Shown piece after piece: positions 27,901-37,041 of a stretch of DNA of 64,000 nt. Both the position numbers and the translations under genes were made by a program. This DNA is from Aquibacillus sediminis (lineage in GTDB: Bacteria; Bacillota; Bacilli; Bacillales; Amphibacillaceae). The notes beneath the pieces are model-generated. The model searched no databases. It was not told the DNA's origin and was given only the letters and a program-made list of their open reading frames with translations. Within the stretch, counting starts at the first letter, position 1. Each line of letters begins with the position of its first letter. The stretch is taken from positions 1 through 64,000 of the forward strand of contig NZ_SZNM01000001.1 of assembly GCF_005870085.1 (NCBI RefSeq). The letters are read 5' to 3'.

Positions 27901-29491
27901 GCTCTCGATAGGCATCAATCGGTGGGTTAGTTACTTGAGCGAACAATTGTTTAAAATAATTAAACAGCGATTGTGGCCGATCAGATAAAACTGCAAGGGG
28001 TGTATCGTTCCCCATTGCCCCAATTGGATCCTTCCCACCTATCACAATTGGTTTTAAATATTTTTCAATGTCTTCTGTTGTATAGCCAAAGGCTTTTTGT
28101 TTGGTAAACGTATTATCAATAGGTTGTTCGTTTTCTCCCGCTAGTGCTTCTTCTAGTGGTACTAATTGCTCATCCAACCATTGTTGATAAGGATGTGCAC
28201 TTGCTATTTCTGATTTTATTTCTTCATCTGAGATAATACGTCCCTCTTCTAGATCAATTAACAACATTTTACCTGGACTTAAACGATCTTTATATAAGAC
28301 GTTTTCCTCTTCCACATCAACAACGCCTACTTCAGAGGAATAAATAATATAATCATCTTTTGTTACATAATAACGAGCAGGACGTAAACCATTACGGTCT
28401 AAAATAGCACCAATTTGTTTGCCATCCGTAAACGTGATCGATGTTGGTCCATCCCATTGTTCCATTAATGAACTATGATACTGATAAAACGCTCTTTTTT
28501 CTGCTGAAATATGCGGATTGTTTTTCCATGGTTCTGGAATTAACATCATGGCTGCATGTGCAGGCGACCTACCTGCTAAAGTAAAAAATTCTAATGCATT
28601 ATCTAAAACAGAAGAATCACTTCCGTTATCATTTAATATTGGTAAAAGTTTTGGCAAATCATCACCAAATGCTTCAGATACAAATTGTTGTTCTCTTGCT
28701 CGCATCCAGTTAACATTTCCTCGCATCGTATTAATTTCTCCATTGTGGATAAGGTAACGATTTGGATGTGCGCGTTCCCAACTTGGGAAAGTGTTTGTAC
28801 TAAAACGAGAGTGTACTAGTGAGAATGCCGACACAAAATCTTTATCCTGTAAATCTAAATAAAATTGATCAACTTGACTTGGAGTTAGTAACCCTTTATA
28901 GACAATTGTTCTGTTAGAAAGACTAGCAAAGTAAAAACGATAGTCTTCTGATTCCGCCCAATGTTCTGCTTGCTTACGAATGACATATAATTTTCTTTCA
29001 AATGCTAATTCATCGGTTATATTTTCATTAGCACCAATAAATACTTGGCGAACAACTGGACAAGTATCCTTTGCGGCTTCACCTACTTTGGTGGGATCTA
29101 CTGGTACAGTTCTCCAACCAATAAGCGTTTGTCCTTCTTGTTTAATTAATTCATTTACATAATTTTCAATCTTTTTTCGCTGTTCTTCATCATCAGAAAA
29201 GAACACCATGCCAACTCCGTAACGCCCTTTTTGAGGCAAGTTCAATTCTGGACATACTTTGCGAAAGTAACTATCTGGAATTTGGACCATCAATCCGGCA
29301 CCGTCTCCAGTATTTGGATCACTTCCTTGACCACCACGGTGATCTAATTGACAAAGCATGTTTAAGCCCTTTTTAACAATGTCATGTGTAGCTAATCCTT
29401 TCATATGAGCGTAAAGCCCAATTCCACATGCATCATGTTCCAATTCTGGGCGATAAAGCCCTTGTGCATCAGGCATTTGATTATAACTCAT
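24938..29491 (-). CDS. gltB: Glutamate synthase, large subunit
   Basis: Transfers the amide of glutamine to 2-oxoglutarate. It is a 1517-aa chain. The class II glutaminase domain starts at C22 in HDACGIG after a 21-residue propeptide. The central domain and FMN-binding synthase domain include FKTGAMSFGSLSKEAHEAL, KPGEGGQLPGKKV and the 3Fe-4S cysteines CVMMRVCHMDTCPVG. The C-terminal beta-helix domain holds repeated G-XX-G turns (NDYVGKGLSGGKIVV). It is called gltA in B. subtilis. GGGGGGCGAG precedes the ATG. It is transcribed divergently from gltC. Confidence 0.96.
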   Translation of the reverse strand: MSYNQMPDAQGLYRPELEHDACGIGLYAHMKGLATHDIVKKGLNMLCQLDHRGGQGSDPNTGDGAGLMVQIPDSYFRKVCPELNLPQKGRYGVGMVFFSDDEEQRKKIENYVNELIKQEGQTLIGWRTVPVDPTKVGEAAKDTCPVVRQVFIGANENITDELAFERKLYVIRKQAEHWAESEDYRFYFASLSNRTIVYKGLLTPSQVDQFYLDLQDKDFVSAFSLVHSRFSTNTFPSWERAHPNRYLIHNGEINTMRGNVNWMRAREQQFVSEAFGDDLPKLLPILNDNGSDSSVLDNALEFFTLAGRSPAHAAMMLIPEPWKNNPHISAEKRAFYQYHSSLMEQWDGPTSITFTDGKQIGAILDRNGLRPARYYVTKDDYIIYSSEVGVVDVEEENVLYKDRLSPGKMLLIDLEEGRIISDEEIKSEIASAHPYQQWLDEQLVPLEEALAGENEQPIDNTFTKQKAFGYTTEDIEKYLKPIVIGGKDPIGAMGNDTPLAVLSDRPQSLFNYFKQLFAQVTNPPIDAYREQIVTSTMTLLGSEGNILHPDQTNCHRIQLESPVLSNNQLAGIKSNRYAGFKSETIPTFFEDDLQVGLDHLFAKADEAIQNGANLLVLSDKNINCNDVPIPVLLAVSALHQYLVRQGTRTKVSLIAETGETREVHHFAALLGYGVDAINPYLVFETYKREIFNGNIELSYTEVVKTYITSITEGVIKVMSKMGISTVQSYRGAQIFEAVGISKEVIDQHFTGTASQIDGIGLETIAKEAIQRHQQGYGRTIDNTLEPGSDFQWRKTGEHHSFNPKTIHTLQWACRRGDYSLFKEFSKSADEDRLTTLRNLFDFNSDHSIPIEEVESVDSIVKRFKTGAMSFGSLSKEAHEALAIAMNRLGGKSNSGEGGEDPNRFIPDENGDNRKSAIKQIASGRFGVKSHYLVNADELQIKMAQGAKPGEGGQLPGKKVYPWVADVRGSTPGVDLISPPPHHDIYSIEDLAQLIHDLKNANRGARISVKLVAKAGVGTIAAGVAKGNADVISVVGYDGGTGASPKTSIKHTGLPWELGLAEAHQTLMLNGLRDRVVLETDGKLLTGKDVAMAALLGAEEYGFATAPLTVLGCVMMRVCHMDTCPVGVATQDPELRKKFTGDPDHIVNYMRFVAQELREIMAELGFKTVEEMVGRTDVLKVSNKAKTHWKAKDLDLSTILYQVNGTRTCKTSQDHKLDHSLDVTQILPIVESALESKEKVEASFPIRNIDRVAGTIVGSEITKRYGEEGLPEDTITLRFNGSAGQSLGAYIPKGMTLLLSGDANDYVGKGLSGGKIVVSSPKESTVDPSNNVIAGNVSFYGATSGEAYINGVAGERFAVRNSGANVVVEGIGDHGCEYMTGGRVVVLGNVGKNFAAGMSGGVAYVYTEDKAEFEHLTNNAMIEFETLNNDDEIHVKQMVQKHFDYTNSSKAAFVLQEWDQAVNKFVKVIPKDYKHMLNMINSYIASGQSEQEAQMSAFQDKKDNKVVAEKQPEKVIVN

Positions 29492-29635
29492 GTTTCTCGC
29501 CCCCCGTATATTCTCTCTTCATTTTTTGTGTCTTGATTATTATTATAGGTTTTACTATTTATGCAAACAATATATAATATAGATAGAAACAATCTCACAT
29601 TGATATAAATTGAGTATGGATAGGGGGATTTGATA
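29492..29635. promoter_or_regulatory. gltB–gltC divergent control region
   Basis: This 144-nt gap should hold the GltC operators. AATCTCACATTGATAT near 29590-29605 has the T-N11-A form of LysR-type sites, beside TATATAATATA (about 29570-29581), a likely promoter core. No terminator is present. The assignment is by position and motif shape only. Confidence 0.5.
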
Positions 29636-30538
29636 TTGGAATTACGACAATTACGTTATTTTATGGAAGTTGCTGAACGGGAACATGTTTCGGAGGCTGC
29701 TTTGAATCTTCATGTTGCACAATCAGCAATTAGTCGACAAATCGCTAATTTAGAAGATGAGTTAGGGGTTACATTATTTGAACGAGAAGGCAGAAATATA
29801 AAACTTACACAAATAGGGAAAGTTTTTTTATCCCATACGAAAACAGCTTTGAAGGCCATTGACCATGCGAAAAAACAGGTGGATGAATATTTAGACCCAG
29901 AACGTGGTTCTATTAAGATCGGTTTTCCAACCAGTTTAGCTAGTCATCTGTTGCCTACAGTTATTTCCGAGTTTAATGAAACATATCCAAACATCGCTTT
30001 TCAACTACGACAAGGTTCCTATCGATTTTTGATTGATGCGGTAGTTAATCGCGAAATTGATTTAGCTTTTTTAGGACCGGTTCCTTCCGATCAACGGAAT
30101 ATTGTAACGAACATATTATTCACTGAACAATTTTATGCCTTATTACCTGAAAAGCATCGACTTGCAGATAAATCAACCATTCATTTGAATGATCTAAGAA
30201 ATGATGCGTTTGTAGTGTTTCCTAAAGAATTTATCCTTCATAAACTTGTCGTTGATGGATGTCGCCAAGCGGGATTCTCACCAAAAGTGTCCTCAGAAGG
30301 AGCAGACTTAGATGCCATTAAAGGGTTAGTATCCGCTGGTATAGGCGTAACATTACTACCTGAAAGTACGTTTTATGATGCGACACCAAGATTAACGAGG
30401 AAAATACGAATTGAAAGTCCTGAAATTATAAGAACAGTTGGGATTATCATTCCTAAACATCGTGAATTAGCGCCATCTGAACAAGTGTTTTATAAGTTTG
30501 TAAAAGAATTTTTCACGAAGCTCGAACAATTTCAATAA
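29636..30538 (+). CDS. gltC: LysR-type transcriptional activator of glutamate synthase
   Basis: The N-terminal winged helix-turn-helix (AALNLHVAQSAISRQIANLE, residues ~22-41) is followed by an effector domain of periplasmic-binding fold (about 92-295). The start MELRQLRYFMEVAEREHVSE and stretches such as DLDAIKGLVSAGIGVTLLPE match my memory of B. subtilis GltC very closely. The TTG start at 29636 is chosen over a TTG at 29630 because AGGGGGA would abut the latter. GltC activates gltAB with 2-oxoglutarate and is restrained by glutamate through RocG in B. subtilis; this is assumed here. Confidence 0.93.
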   Translation: MELRQLRYFMEVAEREHVSEAALNLHVAQSAISRQIANLEDELGVTLFEREGRNIKLTQIGKVFLSHTKTALKAIDHAKKQVDEYLDPERGSIKIGFPTSLASHLLPTVISEFNETYPNIAFQLRQGSYRFLIDAVVNREIDLAFLGPVPSDQRNIVTNILFTEQFYALLPEKHRLADKSTIHLNDLRNDAFVVFPKEFILHKLVVDGCRQAGFSPKVSSEGADLDAIKGLVSAGIGVTLLPESTFYDATPRLTRKIRIESPEIIRTVGIIIPKHRELAPSEQVFYKFVKEFFTKLEQFQ

Positions 30539-30617
30539 GAGCTTAAGCAATTGCACTTAACTTTGTCGGAGATAAATGGTATCACATATGGCATGAGCTA
30601 GCGACAAAACATGAAAA

Positions 30618-30643
30618 AAGGTTATGGGATCCCCCATAACCTT
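30618..30643. terminator. Bidirectional terminator between gltC and sspL
   Basis: An 11-bp stem, AAGGTTATGGG with CCCATAACCTT. On the minus strand it is followed by TTTTTT and it overlaps the sspL stop codon. Confidence 0.8.
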
Positions 30644-30782
30644 ATATTTTCGTGTTTCTTTTTTTTGCTCGGTCTTCAAGTTGTGATTTTGGTCGCTGGT
30701 TTGCTCGGTCCTCTGACAGCCCTTGAGGATTTACAGAAGAATCAGGTTTTGACTGACTTCGATTATTGTGTTTTTCACTCAT
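30642..30782 (-). CDS. sspL: Small acid-soluble spore protein SspL
   Basis: A 46-residue basic peptide, MSEKHNNRSQSKP…, with NPQG and a C-terminus KSQLEDRAKKRNTKI that matches the VTPQG…KTELEERAKKSNTK pattern of B. subtilis SspL. Minor SASPs of this type are made in the forespore under sigmaG. GGAGGTG lies 5 nt before the ATG at 30782. An upstream in-frame ATG at 30836 is not preferred, because it would bury this site. Its neighbour ypcP is, as I recall, also near sspL in B. subtilis. Confidence 0.85.
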   Translation of the reverse strand: MSEKHNNRSQSKPDSSVNPQGLSEDRANQRPKSQLEDRAKKRNTKI

Positions 30783-30882
30783 TGAAACACCTCCATAATG
30801 CTTAGTGTTTCTAACAAAATAGGAATTATCCATCATAAAATAGCAACGATACTGTATATGTTTATGAAAACTTTATCCTCCG

Positions 30883-31761
30883 TTAACTAACATCATCCAA
30901 CCAACTAATCGCACCTTTTAGTTCCAATTCACGGTACTTTTGTTGTACCTTCTGGCGATCAACATTCCACACTGCTTCATCTAAAGGACACGTTATCGGA
31001 ACATCACAATAAATGGCCGCTAACTTTCTTGATAAATGTAGCATTTCTAAATTATCCTCAATTTTCTTTCGTAATCCTTTTGTTAACAAAGGTATATTAT
31101 TTATAATTTGATCAATTGATCCATATTCTGTTAATAATTTTAGGGCAGTCTTTTCCCCAACCCCTTTAACGCCTGGATAATTATCGGAAGTGTCGCCCAT
31201 TAAGCCTTTCAAATCGATAATTTGTTTTGGTGTGATCCCTTTTTGTTCATGAAAACGATCGATCTGGTAGACCTCATAATTTTCTCGACCTTTTTTCATA
31301 ATTGCTACAGATATATGGTCATCCACTAATTGTAAAATATCTTGGTCACCTGTAAGAATAATAACTTCATTTTCCTGACTATATTGTTTTGCAAGTGTTC
31401 CAATACAGTCATCTGCTTCATAGCCACTCAAACCAATATTCGGAACACGAAAAGCATCCATCACTTCCTTGGCTAAATCAAATTGTGGAATTAATTCAAC
31501 TGGAGGTTCTCCTCGGTTTCCTTTATAAGCATTATACATTTCTGTTCGAAACGTCTTACTTCCCATATCCCAACAACACACAACATGTGTTGGTGAAAAA
31601 GCTTTGATTGCATCACTAAAATAATTTAAATACCCAAAAATTCCATTCGTTGGTACGCCGCTACTATTCAACATAAAGTTACCAGTATATGCTGTAGCAT
31701 AAAAACCTCTAAACAATAGCGCCATACCATCAACAAGTAAGATCTTTGATTTATACGTCAT
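30883..31761 (-). CDS. ypcP: 5'-3' exonuclease, Pol I N-domain-like (YpcP)
   Basis: A stand-alone FEN/XPG-type nuclease homologous to the 5' nuclease domain of DNA polymerase I, used in RNA primer removal. The metal site acidic residues lie in LLVDGMALLFRGF, VVCCWDMGSKTFR, GYEADDCIGTLA, LTGDQDILQLV and DLKGLMGDTSDNYPGVKGVGEKTA (helix-hairpin-helix). The length of 292 aa is normal. ATG 31761 has AGAAAGG 9 nt upstream; the longer frame from 31827 adds a low-complexity basic stretch without homology. Confidence 0.93.
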   Translation of the reverse strand: MTYKSKILLVDGMALLFRGFYATAYTGNFMLNSSGVPTNGIFGYLNYFSDAIKAFSPTHVVCCWDMGSKTFRTEMYNAYKGNRGEPPVELIPQFDLAKEVMDAFRVPNIGLSGYEADDCIGTLAKQYSQENEVIILTGDQDILQLVDDHISVAIMKKGRENYEVYQIDRFHEQKGITPKQIIDLKGLMGDTSDNYPGVKGVGEKTALKLLTEYGSIDQIINNIPLLTKGLRKKIEDNLEMLHLSRKLAAIYCDVPITCPLDEAVWNVDRQKVQQKYRELELKGAISWLDDVS

Positions 31762-31834
31762 TATGAAATACCTTTCTCTACGTGGTTTAAAAATATAATT
31801 ATAATACCGTTTTGCTTTAAATAGCAATTCATAC

Positions 31835-33241
31835 TTACATGTTAATTAAAGGTAATTGGATGGTGAAAAGCGTCCCTTCACCCTCCACACTATCAATTTT
31901 CATCGTTCCATGATGATGTTTAATAATTTTCTGTGTAATCATTAAACCAAGGCCTGTCCCTTTTTCCTTAGTAGTAAAAAAGCTTTCTCCGATTTTAGAT
32001 AATTGTTCCTTTGGTATTCCGCATCCATCATCTTTTACTTTTATAAACACATGATGTTCAGTTGTTTCTAGATATACTTCTACTTGATGATCTTCTTCGG
32101 ACGCTTCGATTGCATTTTTTATTAAATTAATGATTACTTGTTTTATTTGAGAAGCATCCGCTTTAATATAAATTGGGCTTTTGGGCCTTCTCCAAATAAG
32201 TTCTATATTTTTCTTTTTTGAATGAACGTCTATTAATACGATTACATCATCAACAAGTTCAACAAGATCTTGTTTTTTCATTGTGTTACTTGGTTTTGCA
32301 AAATTTAACAAGTCTTGTGCAATTCGCTCAATTCGCTCGACTTCTGTATTCAGTATGGATATATAATCCTTCGTTTTAATGGTACCCGCTTTCATTAATT
32401 GTAAAAAACCTTTAATTGATGTTAAGGGGTTTTTTATTTCATGAACAATACCAGCACTTAATTCACCTATAATAGCCATTTTTTCGGTTTGTCTTAATCG
32501 TTTTTCAGATTCAATTTGCTCTGTTATATTTCTAGAATCCGCGATCACACGAAGTTCATTTCCGCGAAAGAACACATTCCCACGTGATTCTAACCATACA
32601 AAGTTTCCACTTTTAGATAGTGCTCTGTAACGAACCATCGTTGATTTCCTAGCTGTAAGTAGACGCTGGTAATGCTTATACAGTTTCTCTTTTTCTTCTG
32701 GGTGTATAAGCTGGAATAAATTCATGCCGACTATTTCTTCAGGTTGATACCCAAGGGAATTACTGATTGACGGAGATACATATTGTACATCCCCCTCCAC
32801 ATTTAATTCTGTTATAATATCAGAAATATGATCATTCATTAATTGGCGACTTAACTCCGTATCTTCGTATACTTTCTCATAGCTTTTTCGATCCGTTATA
32901 TCAACAATTTGAACTTGTGCATAGATCTCATTTTCTTTAAAATATGGTGTAGCAAAAACCTCAACGTGTACAATCGATCCATCTTTTCTGATCATTTTCT
33001 GTTCCATAGGTGCAACTGATTTGTGTTGTTCATATACAACTTTTAATCGATCGTTGCAAACTAAATGATAATCTGGATGCAATAGTTTATCCAGTTCCAA
33101 TCTTTCATTAGCTTGATAACCTAATAATTGATATATATAGGGATTGGCATATACAATTTCACGTTTATTTAAAACAACATAACCAATTAACGCATTTTCG
33201 ATTAGTTGTGAATAATCTATTGAGTTGCTTATAGTAGCCAA
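31835..33241 (-). CDS. PAS-domain sensor histidine kinase, sporulation-kinase type
   Basis: Two PAS domains (about 8-116 and 130-243) are joined to a HisKA domain with phospho-acceptor H267 in GIVHEIKNPLTSIKGFLQL. The catalytic ATPase domain has N box QVIINLIKNAIEAS, G1 DDGCGIP and G2 GTGLGL. There is no transmembrane segment, so sensing is cytoplasmic. The H-box and overall plan resemble KinA/KinE orphan kinases that feed the Spo0A phosphorelay. No response regulator gene is adjacent, consistent with that role. Which signal the PAS domains bind is unknown. Confidence 0.88.
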   Translation of the reverse strand: MATISNSIDYSQLIENALIGYVVLNKREIVYANPYIYQLLGYQANERLELDKLLHPDYHLVCNDRLKVVYEQHKSVAPMEQKMIRKDGSIVHVEVFATPYFKENEIYAQVQIVDITDRKSYEKVYEDTELSRQLMNDHISDIITELNVEGDVQYVSPSISNSLGYQPEEIVGMNLFQLIHPEEKEKLYKHYQRLLTARKSTMVRYRALSKSGNFVWLESRGNVFFRGNELRVIADSRNITEQIESEKRLRQTEKMAIIGELSAGIVHEIKNPLTSIKGFLQLMKAGTIKTKDYISILNTEVERIERIAQDLLNFAKPSNTMKKQDLVELVDDVIVLIDVHSKKKNIELIWRRPKSPIYIKADASQIKQVIINLIKNAIEASEEDHQVEVYLETTEHHVFIKVKDDGCGIPKEQLSKIGESFFTTKEKGTGLGLMITQKIIKHHHGTMKIDSVEGEGTLFTIQLPLINM

Positions 33242-33386
33242 AAAATCCCTCCCCTTATAAAATTAAACATGAATTACAAAAATTGTAAATCATTATGTCT
33301 TTAATAAATTATATGTAACAATAAGTTGTGAAATGTCAAAAAAACATGATATTATCAATCTATTATTTTAAATTGGAGTGAACATC

Positions 33387-33911
33387 ATGGAAAAATTACA
33401 AAAAGCAACTTTTGCTGGTGGATGCTTTTGGTGTATGGTAAAGCCTTTTGATCAGTGGGACGGTGTCGAAAAGGTAATCTCTGGTTATACTGGTGGTTCT
33501 ATCATCAACCCTACTTATGAACAAGTGAAAACAGGGGAAACTGGTCATTATGAAGCAGTTGAAATCACATTTAATCCACAAAAGGTTAGTTATGATCAAA
33601 TTCTAGATCTTTATTGGCCACAAATAGATCCAACTGATGATGGTGGTCAGTTCCATGATCGTGGTCCCCAATATCGAACAGCTATTTTTTATCATACCAC
33701 AGAGCAAAAAGAAAAAGCAGAGGATTCTAAACGAAAATTGGAAAATAGTAATAAATTTCGTCTACCAATTGTAACAGAAATCTTACCTGCAGTTGCTTTC
33801 TATCCTGCAGAAGAATACCATCAAGACTTCTATCAAAAAAACGAACAAGAATACTTAGAAGACCGAGAAAAGTCTGGACGTGACGAATTTATTCACCACC
33901 ATTGGAAATAG
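33387..33911 (+). CDS. msrA: Peptide methionine-(S)-sulfoxide reductase
   Basis: Repairs S-sulfoxides of methionine in proteins. The catalytic motif GGCFWC lies at residues 12-17, followed by the family stretch GYTGG, ETGHYEAVEITF and QIDPTDDGGQFHDRGPQYR. It is 174 aa, with no fused MsrB domain. ATG 33387 lies 6-8 nt after TTGGAGTG; the in-frame GTG at 33378 is part of that site. It is monocistronic with its own terminator. Confidence 0.94.
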   Translation: MEKLQKATFAGGCFWCMVKPFDQWDGVEKVISGYTGGSIINPTYEQVKTGETGHYEAVEITFNPQKVSYDQILDLYWPQIDPTDDGGQFHDRGPQYRTAIFYHTTEQKEKAEDSKRKLENSNKFRLPIVTEILPAVAFYPAEEYHQDFYQKNEQEYLEDREKSGRDEFIHHHWK

Positions 33912-33915
33912 ACAT

Positions 33916-33952
33916 AAAAAAGGACGTCTCTATTAGGAAACGTCCTTTTTAT
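33916..33952 (+). terminator. Terminator between msrA and the second monooxygenase
   Basis: AAAAAGGACGT and ACGTCCTTTTT form an 11-bp stem with T-tract; the symmetric shape could serve both converging genes. Confidence 0.85.
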
Positions 33953-33959
33953 AATTTTA

Positions 33960-34964
33960 TCAACTTTTCGCTAAACCGAAAGTATTTGCCAGCAATTCAT
34001 AGGATCTAACCTTCGCATCAAACTCATAAATATTGGTAATAATCATAAATTCATCAATGCCATACAGTTCACTATAGTTCTCTAGCGCTTCCTTGACTTT
34101 GATTGGTGTACCGATAATTGTACGTTTACGATTTTTGGTAATGATTCGCCGCTCCTCATCACTGTACGTCTTATTTTTCACTTCTTGCAAAGACGGAACC
34201 TTAGTATCTCCACCCTTCTCTACACTTAAAAGCCATTTATCCTGGCTCAATGCCAACTCTTCCGCTTTTTCCTCTGTTTCTGCACATACAACAAATATAC
34301 AAGCGAGTACATGAGGTTTTTGCAGGCTTATCGACGGTTCAAACTTTTCACGATATGTACGTATAGCTAACTCCCCGTTAACGGGATTGATAAAGTGTCC
34401 ATAACAGAAACCAACGCCAAGTTTTGCAGCATTTGTCGCCCCACGCTCTGATAGTCCTAACACCCACACTTCAGGATAAGTGTCAACACGAGGTGTCGCT
34501 TTAACTGTTCTATAAGGATGATCTTTTGGTAAAGCATTATATAAAAATCCTTGCAATTCTTGTAATTGACGTGGAAAAGCATTTAAATTCTTCTTAACGC
34601 CATCTGTCAGAGCAAGCCTTGTTTGCTGCGAACCACCTGGCGACCGACCAAGTCCTAAATCGATTCGATTCGGAAAAAGAGCTTCTAACATTTTAAAATT
34701 TTCCGCAACCTTATATGGTGCATATTGAGGTAATAGTACACCTCCAGATCCAACACGTATACGACTTGTCTCCGAAGCAATCCGTGTAATCAGGATCTCC
34801 GGCGACGAACTAGCTAAGCCATTTGTGCTATGGTGTTCTGCAACCCAATATCTCGTATACCCTAACTTTTCTGTCACTTTAGCCAGTTCAATGGAATGTT
34901 GTAACGCATCAACTGGATTAGATCCCCTTGAAATTGGCGCTTGATCTAACACACTAAGTTTCAT
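33960..34964 (-). CDS. Luciferase-like flavin monooxygenase (MsnO8-type LLM), paralogue 2
   Basis: 334 aa. It has the same landmarks as the copy at 20.3 kb: MKLSVLDQAPISRGSNPVDAL, RYWVAEHHSTNGLASSSPEI, RVGSGGVLLPQYAPYKVAE and RIDLGLGRSPGG. The GHFINP and VWVLGLSERG stretches form the flavin pocket side of the barrel. It converges on msrA. Function beyond flavin-dependent oxidation is unknown. Confidence 0.88.
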   Translation of the reverse strand: MKLSVLDQAPISRGSNPVDALQHSIELAKVTEKLGYTRYWVAEHHSTNGLASSSPEILITRIASETSRIRVGSGGVLLPQYAPYKVAENFKMLEALFPNRIDLGLGRSPGGSQQTRLALTDGVKKNLNAFPRQLQELQGFLYNALPKDHPYRTVKATPRVDTYPEVWVLGLSERGATNAAKLGVGFCYGHFINPVNGELAIRTYREKFEPSISLQKPHVLACIFVVCAETEEKAEELALSQDKWLLSVEKGGDTKVPSLQEVKNKTYSDEERRIITKNRKRTIIGTPIKVKEALENYSELYGIDEFMIITNIYEFDAKVRSYELLANTFGLAKS

Positions 34965-35039
34965 ATATAACCCTTCTTCACATTAAATATTCAGAATTTT
35001 ATGTTGATTTAAAACTTAATTAAAAACCTTACAGCAATC

Positions 35040-35565
35040 CATTACATATAAGCTGAATTATACGAATAATTATTTCCTTCTCCTCCTATTAATTATGAGT
35101 GCTAAACTAACGCTGCGGCAATACACTACGCTTTCCTGTGGGGGGCTGGTGAGCCTCCTCGTTCGTACCTCACTGCGGGGTCTCACCGATGCCACTAGTC
35201 CCACGGGAGTCTCCGTGTATTGCCTCCGCTTATTTCAGTGATCTGAAGTTTTATAGAGCATTGCTTTGTTAAAGTCAAGTTCACGCAACATTGCAGTAAA
35301 CTCGCTATTTTTTATATCGTATTACATTTACCATTAATTAGAGAACTTATCCCAGCGAAGGCAGAATACGGAGACTCCTATGGGAACAGCACGAGTCGAA
35401 GATCCACTTGGTAAAGTGGGGTTCTTTACCAAGTTAGCTGAGGCCGTGCCCATGGAAAGCGGAGTATTCTGCCGTAGCGATGGTATAACACTTATTTCAA
35501 TCAGAATCGTAGACAGCAAATTTATGAGGGACATGTCGTATAATTCAGCTTATATGCATCTAGTA
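35040..35565. repeat. Compound palindromic MITE-like element 3
   Basis: Bounded by an exact 21-bp terminal inverted repeat, 35045-35065 and 35536-35556 (key core AGCTGAATTATACGA). Two opposed palindromic modules lie inside, at about 35113-35232 (inverted) and 35352-35478 (direct). The direct module holds the hairpin ACTTGGTAAAG…CTTTACCAAGT. It occupies most of the gap between the monooxygenase and hisIE, where no gene is present. Confidence 0.8.
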
Positions 35566-35610
35566 CATTATTTATAAAAGTGCTTTATTGCAAATCTAAA
35601 TGATCGCAAA

Positions 35611-35636
35611 ATAAAAGAGCGTTACCACTCTTTTAT
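35611..35636 (-). terminator. Terminator of the his operon
   Basis: A short AAAAGAG…CTCTTTT stem overlapping the hisIE stop codon, followed on the minus strand by TTTTATTTT. Confidence 0.6.
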
Positions 35637-36293
35637 TTCAGGTCGCTCTCCTTTATGGTTACCTTTTTTAGCAAAACGATTCGTTAGTTCTCCTTTTACA
35701 TCATCAAGTGAGACATGCTGGTTTGCCATTAACACAAAACTATGATAAATTAAGTCACTCACTTCATTAATGATTTCTTGTTTATCCTGATTTTTTGCTG
35801 CAATAACGACTTCACCAGCTTCTTCTATTACCTTTTTCCCAATCTTATCAATGCCTTTATCAAATAAATAATTAGTATAGGAATTTTCCTTTGGTACTGT
35901 TTGGCGTTCTTTTACTTCGCTCATAACCTCATCGAATATATTAGTTGTATATGAATTCGTAGCTTGCGTCGCAACCTCACCATTCGTAAGGTCAACTGTT
36001 TGATAAAAACAGGACGTTTCACCAGTATGACAAGCTGGTCCTTGCGGGATGACACGGATTAACAAGGTATCACTATCACAGTCTAGTTTTATCGATGTTA
36101 CCTTTTGATAGTTACCCGATGTTGCTCCCTTGTTCCAAAGTTCTTGACGAGAACGAGAATAAAACCACGTTTGCTTTGTTTCAATTGTTTTGTGATAGGC
36201 TGCTTCATTCATATAAGCTAGCATTAGTACTTGCCCTGTTTGATCATCGACAACGATTGCTGGAATTAACCCTTTAGAGAAGTCCGGCATCAC
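35622..36293 (-). CDS. hisI: Bifunctional phosphoribosyl-AMP cyclohydrolase / phosphoribosyl-ATP pyrophosphatase
   Basis: The fused HisIE enzyme does steps 2 and 3 of histidine synthesis. The N-terminal cyclohydrolase half has [32 protein letters not shown] and [13 protein letters not shown], whose cysteines bind zinc. The C-terminal pyrophosphatase half has [18 protein letters not shown] and EVSDLIYH. It is 223 aa and the last gene of the operon, overlapping hisF by 20 nt. The frame opens with GTG then ATG; either could start. Confidence 0.95.
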   Translation of the reverse strand: MMPDFSKGLIPAIVVDDQTGQVLMLAYMNEAAYHKTIETKQTWFYSRSRQELWNKGATSGNYQKVTSIKLDCDSDTLLIRVIPQGPACHTGETSCFYQTVDLTNGEVATQATNSYTTNIFDEVMSEVKERQTVPKENSYTNYLFDKGIDKIGKKVIEEAGEVVIAAKNQDKQEIINEVSDLIYHSFVLMANQHVSLDDVKGELTNRFAKKGNHKGERPEIKEW

Positions 36294-37041
36294 GTATATC
36301 CACTCCTTGTTGATTACAACTTTGTTTTACTTCTTTGATCGAAAACGTGTTCTCATGGAAAATTGATGCTGCTAAGGCTGCGGAAACATCTGTTTTTTTG
36401 AATACCTCTGAAAAATGTTCCGGTGCACCACAACCACCAGAAGCAATGACAGGGATGCGAACAGAAGAGACAATAGCCTCGGTTAATTCGATATCAAAAC
36501 CATCTTTCACTCCATCGGTATCAACACTCGTTAGTAAAATTTCACCTGCTCCATGTTGCTCTGCTGTTTTTGCCCATGTAATTGCATCGATTCCTGTATC
36601 TTTGCTACCACCATGCGTCATCACATGCCAGCCATCATCAAAGCGTTTGGCATCGATCGCAACCACGATACATTGTGCTCCAAACCGCGCAGAAGCTACT
36701 TCAATTAAATCTGGATTTGCTACTGCTGCTGAGTTCATGCCAACTTTATCTGCTCCTGCTTGTAATAACCGAGTCACATCATCAATCGTACGAACACCGC
36801 CACCAACCGTAAACGGAACGAACACATTCTCTGCTGTTTCCCTTACAATATCAACCATTGTTTGTCTACCTTCATTGGTAGCTGATATATCTAGGAAAAT
36901 GATTTCATCTGCTCCTTCTTTCGAATAAGAAGAAGCCATTTCTACCGGATTACCAAGCTCACGTAATGATACGAAGTTTGTTCCTTTGACAACTTTCCCT
37001 TCTTTTACGTCAAGACAGGGAATGATACGTTTGACGATCAT
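36274..37041 (-). CDS. hisF: Imidazole glycerol phosphate synthase, cyclase subunit
   Basis: A (beta/alpha)8 barrel that closes the imidazole ring using ammonia from HisH, releasing AICAR. It has the catalytic aspartate in [13 protein letters not shown], and the phosphate-binding loops [10 protein letters not shown] and [11 protein letters not shown]. It is 255 aa. The start overlaps the hisA stop by 4 nt. Confidence 0.96.
   Translation of the reverse strand: MIVKRIIPCLDVKEGKVVKGTNFVSLRELGNPVEMASSYSKEGADEIIFLDISATNEGRQTMVDIVRETAENVFVPFTVGGGVRTIDDVTRLLQAGADKVGMNSAAVANPDLIEVASARFGAQCIVVAIDAKRFDDGWHVMTHGGSKDTGIDAITWAKTAEQHGAGEILLTSVDTDGVKDGFDIELTEAIVSSVRIPVIASGGCGAPEHFSEVFKKTDVSAALAASIFHENTFSIKEVKQSCNQQGVDIRDAGLL

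Noticed and set aside
36335-36928. 197-codon + strand frame antisense to hisF
   Set aside because: Shadow of hisF; composition follows the antisense codons of the real gene.
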